Shown: positions 1-11,000 of the stretch, in pieces
Position numbering within the stretch: position 1 is the first letter of the stretch
Layout: every line of letters begins with the position of its first letter
Origin: Neelides folsomi
Taxonomy: Eukaryota; Arthropoda; Collembola; Neelipleona; Neelidae
Direction: 5' to 3'
Assembly (NCBI GenBank): GCA_034687125.1
Contig: JAQGBZ010000007.1
Coordinates: 248,001-312,000 of the forward strand
DNA: 64,000 bases
Position numbers and translations under genes: made by a program
The notes under the pieces: model-generated
Told to the model about the DNA's origin: nothing
Database searches by the model: none
What the model saw: the letters and a program-made list of their open reading frames with translations, nothing else

Positions 1-495
1 TGCAAAACGATCGTTCATTCAGTTCTTTAGCGAGTTTCAAAATTGCCAATTTATATTTTAATATTTTGAGGCCCTTATGCTACGCGAAGCGCCACCCAGT
101 CAAATGGTGCAAAAAGACACGGATCACGTAAGCAACTTTCATTCCCCACACCTCATCATTTTCCGCTTTGTGTATTTGTTGACGTAAGGCCGTATCCTTT
201 TCACTCTCTCGATAATACGATGTGCAAACGGGGCTCGTAAACAATTCCTCATGGTCTTGTTCGCACAAATAATGTGGGGGTTCATTTCAGCGGCGAGTGT
301 GTAGAATTCGAATACGATTACAACCACCCGGCCTTATGGCAATTCTTCTTCGCCCAACCATACATTATGACCGGAGTTGACAACATAATTCAGCCGATTC
401 CGGCCTTAAATCTCCACTCGCACCTCTCACCATCCTTCGCACGTCCGTTCGAAGAAACCCTTCCCGAAGAGGACAACAAGAGAGAACAGGAGTAA
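1..495 (+). CDS. 3' end of an unidentified protein-coding gene (last two exons)
   Basis: Two exons can be read. The first runs from before the window to 127 and ends in a good donor (GTAAGC). The second runs 291-495 after an acceptor ending TTTCAG, and stops at TAA. The phases join (AC|C gives Thr). The last exon encodes a hydrophobic and aromatic stretch (motifs ALWQFFFAQPYIM and IIQPIPALNLHSH) followed by an acidic charged tail ending KREQE. I do not recognise the family. The left exon stays open back to base 3 in this frame but may start later, since other AG dinucleotides lie upstream. It is tail-to-tail with the phospholipase gene on the other strand. Confidence 0.55.
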
Positions 496-620
496 ATGGC
501 ATTTATTACATTCCTCTTTGTTAAACCCAATTAAGCCTCAATCAATTGTACAATACTCTGTTATACGATAGACCAATGAGTCACAAGACTATTTCTAACA
601 ACGGGGTCAGGGGGAGGGTC

Positions 621-626
621 AATAAA
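621..626 (+). terminator. Poly(A) signal AATAAA of the left-edge gene
   Basis: AATAAA lies 126 bases after the stop codon at 495, at the spacing expected for 3' end formation of the plus-strand gene. Confidence 0.5.
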
Positions 627-702
627 ATATTTTTGTTTATATATTAAATGACATAAATTATCATTATCACATTTCATACAATTAAATAATTAATTTTAAT
701 AA

Positions 703-708
703 TTTAAT
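703..708 (-). terminator. Possible variant poly(A) signal ATTAAA for the phospholipase gene
   Basis: On the minus strand ATTAAA occurs about 25 bases after the phospholipase stop codon (735-733). The surrounding DNA is very AT-rich, so this hexamer could be chance. No canonical AATAAA was seen close by. Confidence 0.3.
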
Positions 709-732
709 AATTATAAATACAAAGTTAATTGT

Positions 733-2869
733 CTAATTTGAGTCGACAATTATTTCATTGAACTCGTCCAATTCTGGAATACTCTCAATGCTGGCAGTTT
801 TGTTATACTTCGGACTATCAAAAAATTGATAAGCCTTTTCTTTCTCTTGGTCCAAGATGTATTTTTGACAGTGAATGTTTAAAAATCTACTAATGAAATA
901 GTTTGTTAATCTTTAATTAAACTGTTTAAATTTCATTATATTGAACTGGTATTCACATCATAAGTATAAGATTGCATTGGCCAATATATGAATGAATGAT
1001 GCAATCAAAAAAGTAATTGAGATATATTTACCTATAATATTTATATGTATTATATATAAAGTATGTAATAGATATGTACAGGTATGTAGTTAGTAATTTA
1101 GATAAGTCATTAGTAGATATACTATATATGTGTGTATATAATTTAGTATATAACATGAAATTGCTCACCCTCCGTATTCTTTACATTTAACAATGGGATA
1201 ATCATTCCTTGAAAACAAAAGCTCATTATCAAAATTTTCCTAATTTTTCATTTAAGTATCTCTTTATCACTCCATTAAGGTCCACAGAATATACAGGTTG
1301 GATATCTTGTGACTAGATTTATTTGATAGGTCAGTTCTCACCTGAAGCATTTTAGGCCAAACACAGTGAAATACAACATGCCAACCTATTAAATATTTCC
1401 AACTCATTATTGGATTATTAAAAATTACACATCAGATTAAGTTCATGAGCAGTTGCTTAATCAGTGAGTGAGTATCACTGGATTGAGTATATACTGGTAG
1501 TTATTAAATATAGACAGAAAAATTCACGTAAGAAAATATATATATTGTATGGACACCATTTAGTATTCTCTGTATACCAGAGTATAGAATATTATGTAGA
1601 TAATATCTATTATTTTATATTCATACGCGATTGCCTGCAGTTTCATTTGCCTTCATGAGACATCTTCTAAACTTTTCATCACATGCACAATGGGACCTAT
1701 TGTTCAAATATTAAAATGTCTCATTATGTTAGCAAGTAAAAAATTGAAGCGATATTGCGAGAATTGCACTCTTACTGCGTTCAACTACCTGGTGAACGGA
1801 GATTTGTTACATAAACCAAATTCATCGTGGCACGAGAATGCTTCCAAATAGTTAGGACACGAATCGTGTTCTCTAAAAAATAGAAAATAAAAACACATAC
1901 AAACAATATTCCATTGAGTAATCTTTCCATTTTATGTCACTCGTACATAATATTTGAGTTTAATTGAGCATTAAAACATTATTTTATTAGATAGCATTTG
2001 GGCCAATTGTTTACCTGCAACATGAATCTGTTAGTTCGTGAGTTCCAAGATCAGTTTCATTTTGAGCAGAATTTCCTGCACCGCACCACTTCGTTCCTAA
2101 AGAAAATAACTCAAGTGGATTCATTTAAGTGCACATTGTTTTTTAATCCATTGCAAAAAACACTGACCAACATTTACTTTTATTTCGGTTACAAATACTA
2201 CTCATATTGTACTACCTACAAACCTATTAAAAAACCAAAAGAAAAAACTATTCATATGCATTAATAATTCATAAGAATAGCTAATACTTAAACTATGTAT
2301 GCACTATAGCTATCTTGGAAGTTTGGAAGATGTTAGTTAATAATGTATTTTTTAAAAGAATGATTCGATCCTACACGTTGGATGAATAGTAAAAAGGAGT
2401 TTTGTTATGGATGCCACACCGAATTTGGAAATGGAATTTGATGGAAGAATAAAGATGTATAGACCGGTAATGGCAAGTTATTTCAATGCATCGAAGATGA
2501 ATTCCAACCTGGATAAATGAAGATTGCATGATCTCTCAAGCCTCCAATGAATTCGGATGCGTCGATGGTCTCATTCCGGAATTTAACACAGAGAGCATAG
2601 AGGCTCTCGAATGTCTTTGGATCCACTTTGTAAACATGAGTCGCTTTCTCGGATCTGAATGAACTCAATCAACGACCCTTCTCTCCCCATTTGTTCTCCG
2701 AATCGATTTCCTCTTACCTTACGCTGTCAGTTTCCAATTTGCATCCCTGGTGCGGAACTATGTAAATCGCTTTGTCAAAGTCGGAGCTGATGACGACCGG
2801 GAACTCGTCTGTTGCGAGCAGAAACGGAAGGTGGCAAAAGAGCCAGAGGAACGTCAATTGAATCTCCAT
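733..2869 (-). CDS. Secreted group III phospholipase A2, eight exons, 257 aa
   Basis: Minus-strand exons: 2869-2718, 2654-2509, 2096-2015, 1872-1789, 1696-1627, 1385-1342, 1207-1169, 889-733. All have GT-AG borders and the phases join exactly (774 nt). The product should be exported and hydrolyse the sn-2 ester of phospholipids using calcium. Seen: a hydrophobic signal peptide at about residues 1-17, then a roughly 80-residue pro-region, then IYPG and the calcium loop WCGAGN at 103-108, DSCCR at 123-127, the catalytic His129-Asp130 pair (EHDSCP), CACDEKF at 158-164, and further cysteines (KCF, VKCKEYGG, IHCQKY). The spacing of these motifs is that of group III (bee-venom-like) enzymes, which also occur widely as non-venom secreted enzymes. 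Nothing here shows a venom role. The start ATG was chosen because it heads the signal peptide; an upstream in-frame ATG at 2947 would bury it. No lesion is visible. Confidence 0.88.
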
Positions 2870-4392
2870 ACTTCCTTGGAACACTATGGGAGGAATGGGA
2901 GTTTTGATATTTATACAACTTCCTACTCCTCCCGTTTGACCTTTCAATTCAATTGCTTCTGGATCGATCTCATAGGATTCTCATACATACCTTTCTTTCC
3001 ACGCGTGTGACCTACATAATTAGACATTCTGCGAACAAAGGCTAAGTTTCCTAATCATTTGCCCTTTAAATCTCGTGACAGATTCGCTTAATGATTTATA
3101 CAATGCATCATTTGGGTTCTATTCCTTGTTACATCACTTCAATGGTAAAAAATCGAAAGCGAGGAAAGGTGTCAATGTATTGAAAAACAGGTATTATAAC
3201 CACCAAAGTACGCTAACTAATAATGTGTGAGTGCATACAAGGAGTGTGTAAGTATGCTTAAGTACAAGTGTTTGTATGCATGGATAAAATGAAATGAGCT
3301 TTTAATCAAATTGTGTTTATTCGATTCATGATTAATGAAATATTATCAGCATCCTGCAGGTTCATTGTCGGTTTCTTGCGTTTACTATTTTTCTTAGGGC
3401 GAGTACAACAATAATATTTAACAATATAATAGGAATACTTGTAATACATGAGTATAATGTACAATTACCATAATTTGTATATCTTATACAAGTTGTAATT
3501 AATAATTGATGCCAAAATTTGACAATATCTATGTAGGATCTGTCATATCTAATCGTTTAGAATGACCGAAGCAAGTATGTTATACAGACCTACATACCTG
3601 ACATAATACATATACACATATAGGAAATCAACTTTTTACTATAACTACAAACTTAGGTTGGCATATGAATTTTACTCAAGAATCAATCACATTAATTTCT
3701 TAAATTATTTAATAGTCAAACTTGATAAAATATTTACAATTGTCATAAAACATTAAATTATATCCTAAGAGCACAACAATTAAGTAAATTACATAAATAT
3801 TTTGAAAGACATATTTCGGTTGTTATTTGGTATTCTACTTTAATACATATTTCCACAAAAGCCTCTATTGAAATATTCTGACTCCTTATTGAATCACATA
3901 GTTTAAATGATTAGAATTAAAATAGAATAGATAGCACATTAAATTCACAGTAAATAAAAGTTGCCAATTAATTTAAAATTCTATTACAAGAACAATAATA
4001 ATTAGAACTAAGGGCCATAAATTACAAAAGGAGAATTTGGTTATTTTCTTTCTACAATTGGCACAAATGGGTAATTAAATTAAAAATTCTGAAGTATATA
4101 TATATATATTATTTTTGTAAAAGATCTGTGCTAATACTTAATTATGTGTTTGTAAAGAGACTGAAAGTTCAATGACAACGAGAAGAGTAATTTTAAATTA
4201 AATTATACTACGCGAGAAAGAAATGCGTAGATGAAACAAAGTAGGCGAAGCAATGTGCCCAAACGAGTATTTGGTATGTGACCATATCCATGAATTTTTA
4301 ATACTAACGTTCCTATCATTTGTAGTGTACTTAATTATGAGTAGAAAGTGATTGTGGCTTGTGATGAGATCAATTAAACAAATTATATAATT
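2870..4392. other. AT-rich intergenic stretch, no gene seen
   Basis: This holds the 5' flank of the phospholipase gene and the 3' flank of the Rab34-like gene. It contains scattered short plus- and minus-frame openings, none with a family motif. A short TA run lies at 4095-4109. I see no RNA gene or transposon. Confidence 0.5.
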
Positions 4393-5788
4393 CTAATTCT
4401 TACATGAAGCACATCTCTTTTCGATTCTATTTGACAACTGGTTGCTCTCTTCGGAAAATGATGGCCTCAATACCGCTATCAAAAATATTAAATTTATTTA
4501 ACAACTATCATTAACTTTTCCAACACTTTACAATAATGAAAGTAAACAGGAACAATAATAATTTACGATACTAAACCATTGAATATAAATGTTAAATAAT
4601 TATAAAGCAATTAAAAAAATTGTAAATGATGCATTTACTTACACATATGCCGTTGAATTTGGATCGTCGGTCTTGCCAGATTTTCCTCGACTTCTTTTGC
4701 CAAACTCGTCTCAAATGCTAAAACTGCAATTCTTCGAAATACCTAAAAATTAATTATTATTCAATGATATAATAAAACAACTCTATCACATCTAATTTGT
4801 TAATTTTATAATGTTGGTGTATCTATAAATTCTTGAATCAATTAACATTAAGTGTATTAAATTACATCTTCAACGTTTTCTCCAGTTTTTGAGGATATTG
4901 TCCAAAATTCTGCTCCAAGAAGATTTGCCATTCTATTTCCCATTTGAAATATTTTATCTCGATGAGATTCGTTCTAAAAATTATAAAATTTTATAAATAG
5001 CTAACAGAACAGGTGCTCATATAAACATTTAAATAGAGAATAATATAAATACCCATATTAAGTATTATATTGCTAAAAAAATTTTGGAGAAAACTTACAA
5101 CAAGATCCATTTTTGTGGCAACAAGGAATTTTAAAGGCACGACAGGATTGGCTCCAACAACATCGTCCATCCATCTTTGGCAGGTTGAGAGACTCTCCAA
5201 GTTACTCGCATCAAACACAGTTACTACAACTAATTCAAAATTAATTTAATAATTAACACTTTGCAATTAAGATTAACAAATTTTATTTTACCATTTGATC
5301 CTCTGTAATAAGAAGCTGCAATACATTTGAACCTTTCTTGACCAGCGGTGTCCCAACTAGAAAATTAAAAAAATATTATTTATTTCATGAAAATTTGAAT
5401 TTCAGAAATTATACATAATAATTCACACGATGATGGTGAATAAATAAATTGTTCCTCACATTTGTAAATTTAACGGGACGTTAAGGATCCAAAATCTGAT
5501 CATTTCATAATCAACTCCTACTGTGTTTTTATAATTTAAATCGAATATATCATGAGAGAACTTGTTAATAATTGAAGTTTTCCCTACACCTACATCTCCC
5601 ACAAAAACGACCTTGGTCATTCTGACAGGAATCTTTGAACCTGTCAAGCTGTCATTCTTCTCGTTGCAACAACTATTGAAGTCTGAGAGCGATCGGGCGG
5701 AAGGGGTAAATTGATTGAGCCCATATGGACTTGTCTCTTGGTCCATGGGAAGAGGAAACTCGGTCACTTGACGACTTTTAACTCTCAT
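4393..5788 (-). CDS. Rab34/Rab36-like small GTPase, six exons, 271 aa
   Basis: Minus-strand exons: 5788-5460, 5356-5292, 5229-5099, 4973-4866, 4742-4643, 4475-4393 (816 nt, phases join). It is a Ras-superfamily GTPase; Rab34/36 proteins act in Golgi-lysosome positioning, macropinocytosis and ciliary membrane traffic. Seen: P-loop GDVGVGKT at 64-71, switch I region ending GVDYEM, switch II WDTAGQERF at 111-119, ATKMDL in place of the usual NKxD (Thr170), and SSK at 202-204 for guanine binding. The non-canonical guanine motif, the roughly 57-residue N-terminal extension and the text around switch I are typical of Rab34/36. The protein ends CASCKN, so the two candidate prenylation cysteines are three residues apart instead of adjacent. 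It is divergent with the uL23 gene. Rab34 versus Rab36 cannot be settled without a tree. Confidence 0.9.
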
Positions 5789-6456
5789 ATTAATAACTTT
5801 TATTTTAGAACAAGTGGTGAAACTTAAACAAAATATTTTTGGAACTGTAAAAAATTAAAAAAATATCTGATCAATTATTTAATTTTCTACTTCCCACTCC
5901 TATAATATATTAATAAATACTTAAATGAATTTAAGTCGGAATGACTGCCTTTGAGATTCTCCTGATGACTAAATAAATAAGACTGACACTTTCTATGAAA
6001 AAGAGATATTTAAGGGATTTTCCATGTGTAAGCCCAGTTTGTCCACCTTTATGAAGGCTGGGTTTATTTGGAAGGTGATTCCATTTATTGTTCGCATGCC
6101 CGAGGAAAGTTTCCTTTCTCGGAGATTTCCCCTTAAATCGGAAGGGACGTGACGGTTATTAAAATATATCTCACAATGAAAAACCATTAAATATAAAAAT
6201 GGCTCTATGAAAGGATAAAAAGTTTAATTAATGACCATTCCATTTAAATACAATCTGCATTTAGGTTTAACCTCACCTTTCCCATATAAAATCATTTGAT
6301 GGGAAATGAGTGGAAGGCATAGCGTTTTTGTATATAAGAAGTTGAGAGATTTGGCCGAACACTCGTGGCGCTCTCTGTGGATGTCATAATTGGTTCAAGT
6401 CACATTGCGATCAAACACGCTCGCTCCACACACTCGGCTCCTCTCGACCATCAAGA
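5789..6456. promoter_or_regulatory. Divergent promoter region between Rab34-like and uL23 genes
   Basis: About 670 bases separate the two divergent start codons. TATATAAG at 6331-6338 sits about 120 bases before the uL23 ATG and is a plausible TATA box, which would place a start site near 6360. A 64-codon minus-strand opening (6187-5993) shows no family motif and is probably chance. Confidence 0.45.
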
Positions 6457-7698
6457 ATGGGTCCGAAAAAAGACGGTAAACCTCAATTAAACTAACTTTT
6501 ACCCATTCAGAATCATAATCAGCTTCTTCCCCGGTATCGTTTTAGTAGGGGGGACAAAGGCCACTTGGCCAAATTAGACTATTTTTTCCGAAATATCCAA
6601 AAGGGTTTTTGGCGAGCCGGCAATATGGCCGTCGACCATGCCTTAACCTTTACCGCTCACATGAGGCCTATATTCTTCATACTATTTAAATCTACTTTAA
6701 ACTTTTAATTGTCATTGTCATGTAGTAATATATGTTCAATCATTGATTATTGCAGTTAAGAAGGCGAAGAAGCCAGCTGCGGGAGGTGCAGATAAGAAGA
6801 AGGAAGAGCCCAAGAAATCACCCGAGAAAGCTTCGCCCTCCAAGTCGACGGATTCTTCCGTTTCGAGGAGATCAACGAGGTCAAAAATGTCTAGAGATGG
6901 GAAGATGAAGGCTCCTATGACTCCTCGTCTCAAGAGGAAATCCATTGCTGACAAGAGGAAGAAGGAGGCTCTCAAAAAGGCTCTTAAAGTCTCGAAGAAG
7001 GTTGAAATCAAATTATTTTTTTATTCAATTAATTTATTTAATGATGAAAAATTGTGGGAATCTTTATGAAACCTGATTAGAACTTTAAACACCTACTGAA
7101 TTTAATTAATTAATAATTAAATCTGAGCTTTTTATTTCCAAATTAATATTTTACTTTATTCAATTCAGGTGGTGAAAATTGGCGAGGATCGGAAGAGATC
7201 AAGGAAAATCCGGCCGACTGTTCACTTCAAGAGACCAAGGACTTTGAGGGTTCCGCGTAATCCCAAGTTTCCCAAGAAGTCGATCCCAAAACGTTGCAGG
7301 TAAAAATACGGATAACTTTTATCAAATATTTTATCAAAAGAAAGTTTTCTCTTTGTATAATTTTATTTGTTGAATCCTGAGACCAGCAGGGTTGTATATA
7401 TGATAAGTAGCTAATATTTCCCGACCTCTTTCACAGGATGGATGCTTACAACGTAATCCAATACCCATTGACGACGGAAGCAGCGATGAAGAAGATTGAA
7501 GACAACAACACGTTGGTGTTCATCGTGCATTTGCAAGCGAATAAGTTCCATGTGAAGGCTGCCGTTAGGAAATTGTACGAAGTGGATGTATCAAAAGTGA
7601 ACACCCTTATTCGACCAGATGGAAAGAAGAAGGCCTACGTCCGCCTCGCCCCGGACTTCGATGCCCTCGACGTCGCGAATAAAATAGGCATAATCTAA
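6457..7698 (+). CDS. RpL23A: Ribosomal protein L23a (uL23), four exons, 218 aa, basic N-terminal extension
   Basis: Exons 6457-6475, 6756-7000, 7169-7299 and 7437-7698 (657 nt, phases join). uL23 sits at the exit of the 60S peptide tunnel and docks signal recognition particle and nascent-chain factors. The C-terminal half is unmistakable: [32 protein letters not shown] and the terminal VANKIGII. The N-terminal roughly 90 residues are Lys, Ala, Ser and Pro rich ([21 protein letters not shown]), longer than the vertebrate protein of about 156 aa. This resembles the histone-H1-like extension known in insect RpL23A. The first exon is tiny (six codons plus one base), as in many ribosomal protein genes. 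The donor of intron 2 is weak (AAG|GTTGAA), but the frame and family alignment require it or a site very near. Confidence 0.95.
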
Positions 7699-7728
7699 AA
7701 TCACTATTCAGAACCTGTCTGTTTTATT

Positions 7729-7734
7729 AATAAA
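7729..7734 (+). terminator. Poly(A) signal AATAAA of uL23
   Basis: AATAAA lies 31 bases after the uL23 stop codon, at normal spacing for cleavage just downstream. Confidence 0.8.
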
Positions 7735-8093
7735 GGCGGATTGATACAAATGCCCGTCTATTGATTATTCTCATGGGGAGAAGGTGGGGTTTCGGTTTGT
7801 TCCGAGGACTTCTTGTGGGCATCATCACCATCATCTTCTGGGATGGTCGAGTGTATGGATGTGTGGAGTATATATGCATATCCCCATCTCCCATCCTGGC
7901 TGTGCTGGAACGAGTGTGTTCTGTCGGGGGGCGGCGGGTCGGGAGGGCTCCGGAATGAGGAGGAGGAGGCGGGGCGGAGCCTTCCTGGCAAAATGGCTGG
8001 GCATGTCGACTCGGGCCCTTTTGTAGTTCAAGGAGTGTAGTAGTGCCAGGTAGGATTTTCTTACCTTAGTCTCAGCCGTGTAGTTCAGGCACA
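7735..8093 (+). promoter_or_regulatory. uL23-Musashi spacer, Musashi promoter and 5' UTR
   Basis: This is the only DNA between the uL23 poly(A) site and the Musashi start codon, unless Musashi has distant 5' exons. It is GC-richer than the flanks (GGCGGCGGGTCGGGAGGG near 7930). No clear TATA box was seen. Overlapping openings in several frames reflect GC content and not genes. Confidence 0.35.
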
Positions 8094-11000
8094 ATGAGTG
8101 AGGATCTGGATTTTGTAGTGAAAATGGAAAATTCTTCTGACGGCGCTCTGCAGGCTGAGGTTCCCAACGATCCTGGGTAAGTCCTGTTACCCGGTCTGGC
8201 ATATAACTCACCCGTTCGGGAAGGAGATTGATGAGACACCTGAGTCCCTAGGGGATAATGAGATTCAGCGCACCGGCTGACCCTACCCGCTATATCCTCC
8301 GCCCAACACCTTTCTTGCTAATTTTATGGAAATTGGGGAAAGGGGCTCTTGGGGGTTCGTCGTGGCAGATTGACATTTGTCTCAATCATTTCCCTCGTCC
8401 TACTCCCGCTCCCTTTTCACCGTCTCACTTCTCGCCAATTCTCAACTTTATGCTCCCACCGTTGTTTCTGTTTCCCCGCTCCATGTAAACATTCTCATTT
8501 CCCTGCATTTGAATCCCCTTTGTCTTTTTATAACTCGAGGATGAATAATGGAACATTGGGTGTATATGGTAGAGCGAGGCTGTTCAGAATTACATACAAT
8601 TACTTAAATCCTCCCGAGCCCAGAGATGCATATTTTTATGTATATTGCCCCAAAATGTCGTTTTGGCCTTTGTTCTCTGCCTGGGGTTTGTCCATAGTCC
8701 ATTTGACGGTGGGAGAGAAGAGTCTTGGACGGTGTTGAGTCCTGTTCGAATCAAAAGACGTGCTTTGGGGAGACTTGAGGATTCCGATTGAGGCTCTCAC
8801 AAAGGGTTCTTTGTGGACTCAAGTTAACACTTTTTATTCATTTGGTTCGCAGGAAGATGTTCATCGGTGGGCTGAGCTGGCAAACTAGTCCTGGTAAGTC
8901 ATTTCTTCATAATTCCCTTTAATGTGAGTGTGGATGGAAGCATAATTGTTAGCGGATGTGAATGTGAGCCGGTGTTGTTCGAGAAGGAATCAACGTCTCA
9001 TTCCCCCCTCTTTCCCAACCAGAGAGAGGGAATGGAGGTAGAGTGGTGGAAATCGGCCATTCTGTAGGAAAACATCACCATAATTCCCACCACGTGTTTT
9101 CTTCCCGTCTCTCAAAGAGCGGACGGAGTTGTTGAGCCATCATTGGCAAGAGTGTTATTTGGGCATTATTGGTGGGTTGGTTTGGGACCGGCGGTGGCGA
9201 GAGCGGGTGAGGCCGAGAGAAGCTTCCTGACTAATGTCCTCGTCTCGTCTGCGTCACGGCTGCCGAAAAGTTGGATAAGTTCCTTCCCTCTTTTGTATTA
9301 ATGGGCCGAGGAGACGGAGGACAAATGCGGGCTCCACTCCCGGCCCCTCAAAATTAAAGGAGACTCTTCCCCGATTTCTCTCGGAATATTTTGTCATTGA
9401 TCTGGCATTGGGAGCTCTCGGTTTCCCGCTCATTACCCCGCGTCCATCTCTAGGTTCCCTTTCATTAGCCCATACACGGCGAGTCCATTAAGAAGTAATT
9501 AATATCCACCCTGCCACTTGAAAAGAGGATTTTTCCTTTCGGAGGGAAGAGGCTGTTAATTGGGGATTCAAGTGGGCTCCATCCGAGATTCGGAATTGAG
9601 GGAAGAGGAGGCGGCGGCTCTCTCGGCCCACTCAACCAATTTATTCCGCTCTGTTCTGCCGAGGAGTGCCATGTGTAAAAATAAGTAGATTAATTCCCAT
9701 CCAGCTGAACTCTTCATCTTTCATTGAACTCACAAAGAGTCCCTCACTCCCGGCCGCCCCGGACGCAGACGAATGGAGGAATGAAGGAGGAAGGTGGGAG
9801 GATTGGCGAACACTTCCAACCGTGTCGTTGTTCCTTCGAACCCTTAATCCTCTCCAGAATTAATCATCATCCCCTGTTCAAAGGTTAAAAATTCCCCCTC
9901 TCTCTCACTGGTCTATTCAAATGTGGGTTGAAATTGAATTACCATGAGGATCATCATTATTATTATTATTATTACGTTATTAGCCTCTCATATTAGCCGT
10001 TCACGTTTCTGCAGAGTGAATCCTCCCCAACATCAATTGGAGGACGTGGAGGATGAGGAGGAATGAGGACAAAAACTCGCTCCTGATTCCCCGTAATTTC
10101 AATATTAAATATTTTAAACTTTCCTCGGCTTGGGCCCATTAATTCCACTCTTTCCACTTGGAATTTTGATGGAGCTATGAACCCTTCTCTTCAATGTTCC
10201 AATAAAAGGAGGGTATGTGAGCCATGAAGAGCCGTATGGCGTCGGAAGAGTATTTCGCAATTTCCCGAGGAACTCCAGAAATGCTCCCACAGGCCCCACA
10301 CCACTTTCTTCTCCTCTCGCCCCACTCCCCCCTGCAGTATTGACAAAAGTATTGACCGGTAATGCGTTACCTAATGATTGAATATTAATACTTTTTATGA
10401 CCCGAGCTTGGGAGATTAAGCTCCCTCCGACGACCACTGCATTACTTTAATCTCGAGTCAACTCCAAAAGGCAAATACTCGACTCATTGATAAGGGCAGC
10501 AAACAAATAGCCTCCACCGAGTATAGTAAATAACTACGAGCCCCTTCAGAATGGGCTTGGGTGGACGATACACCTAAAATGAGGTCTTGATGAGCTACTC
10601 GTGAGGAGCGCTGGCCATTCGATTCCAATTGTTCACCCAACGACTCCTTGTCAAATTAACATGATGAGAATGTACGCATGATGCAAGGGCATTTCCTCCA
10701 CTTTTTTCACTCAACCGGCTCCACACTTTGTTTTTTTAACTCCCATCCAGCCACTCTCGACGTGTGTATTCGAGAGCTTCAGTTCCTCGATGTGTGCATA
10801 TATATATATGTAATGACTGTTATGACTACATATTACTTATTATGTCCAGGCTCCAAGTTTTACATTCGCCAAACAGGCGAGGTTGAACCCATGAACTTTC
10901 TTAACTAATACTATGTGTTTCTTTTCCTTTGCAGAAAGCTTACGAGAGTATTTCAGTAAATACGGTGAAATAACCGAAGTGATGGTTATGAAGGATCCTA

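Noticed and set aside
2483-2508. Continuation of phospholipase exon 2 to a stop, giving a two-exon 107-aa secreted protein
   Set aside because: A donor at 2508 in the middle of this frame joins in phase to an exon carrying the calcium-loop motif, and six more exons follow, so the short form is the intron read through.
5993-6187. 64-codon minus-strand opening between Rab34 and uL23 genes
   Set aside because: No motif, no splice partners, and it lies in the divergent promoter interval.
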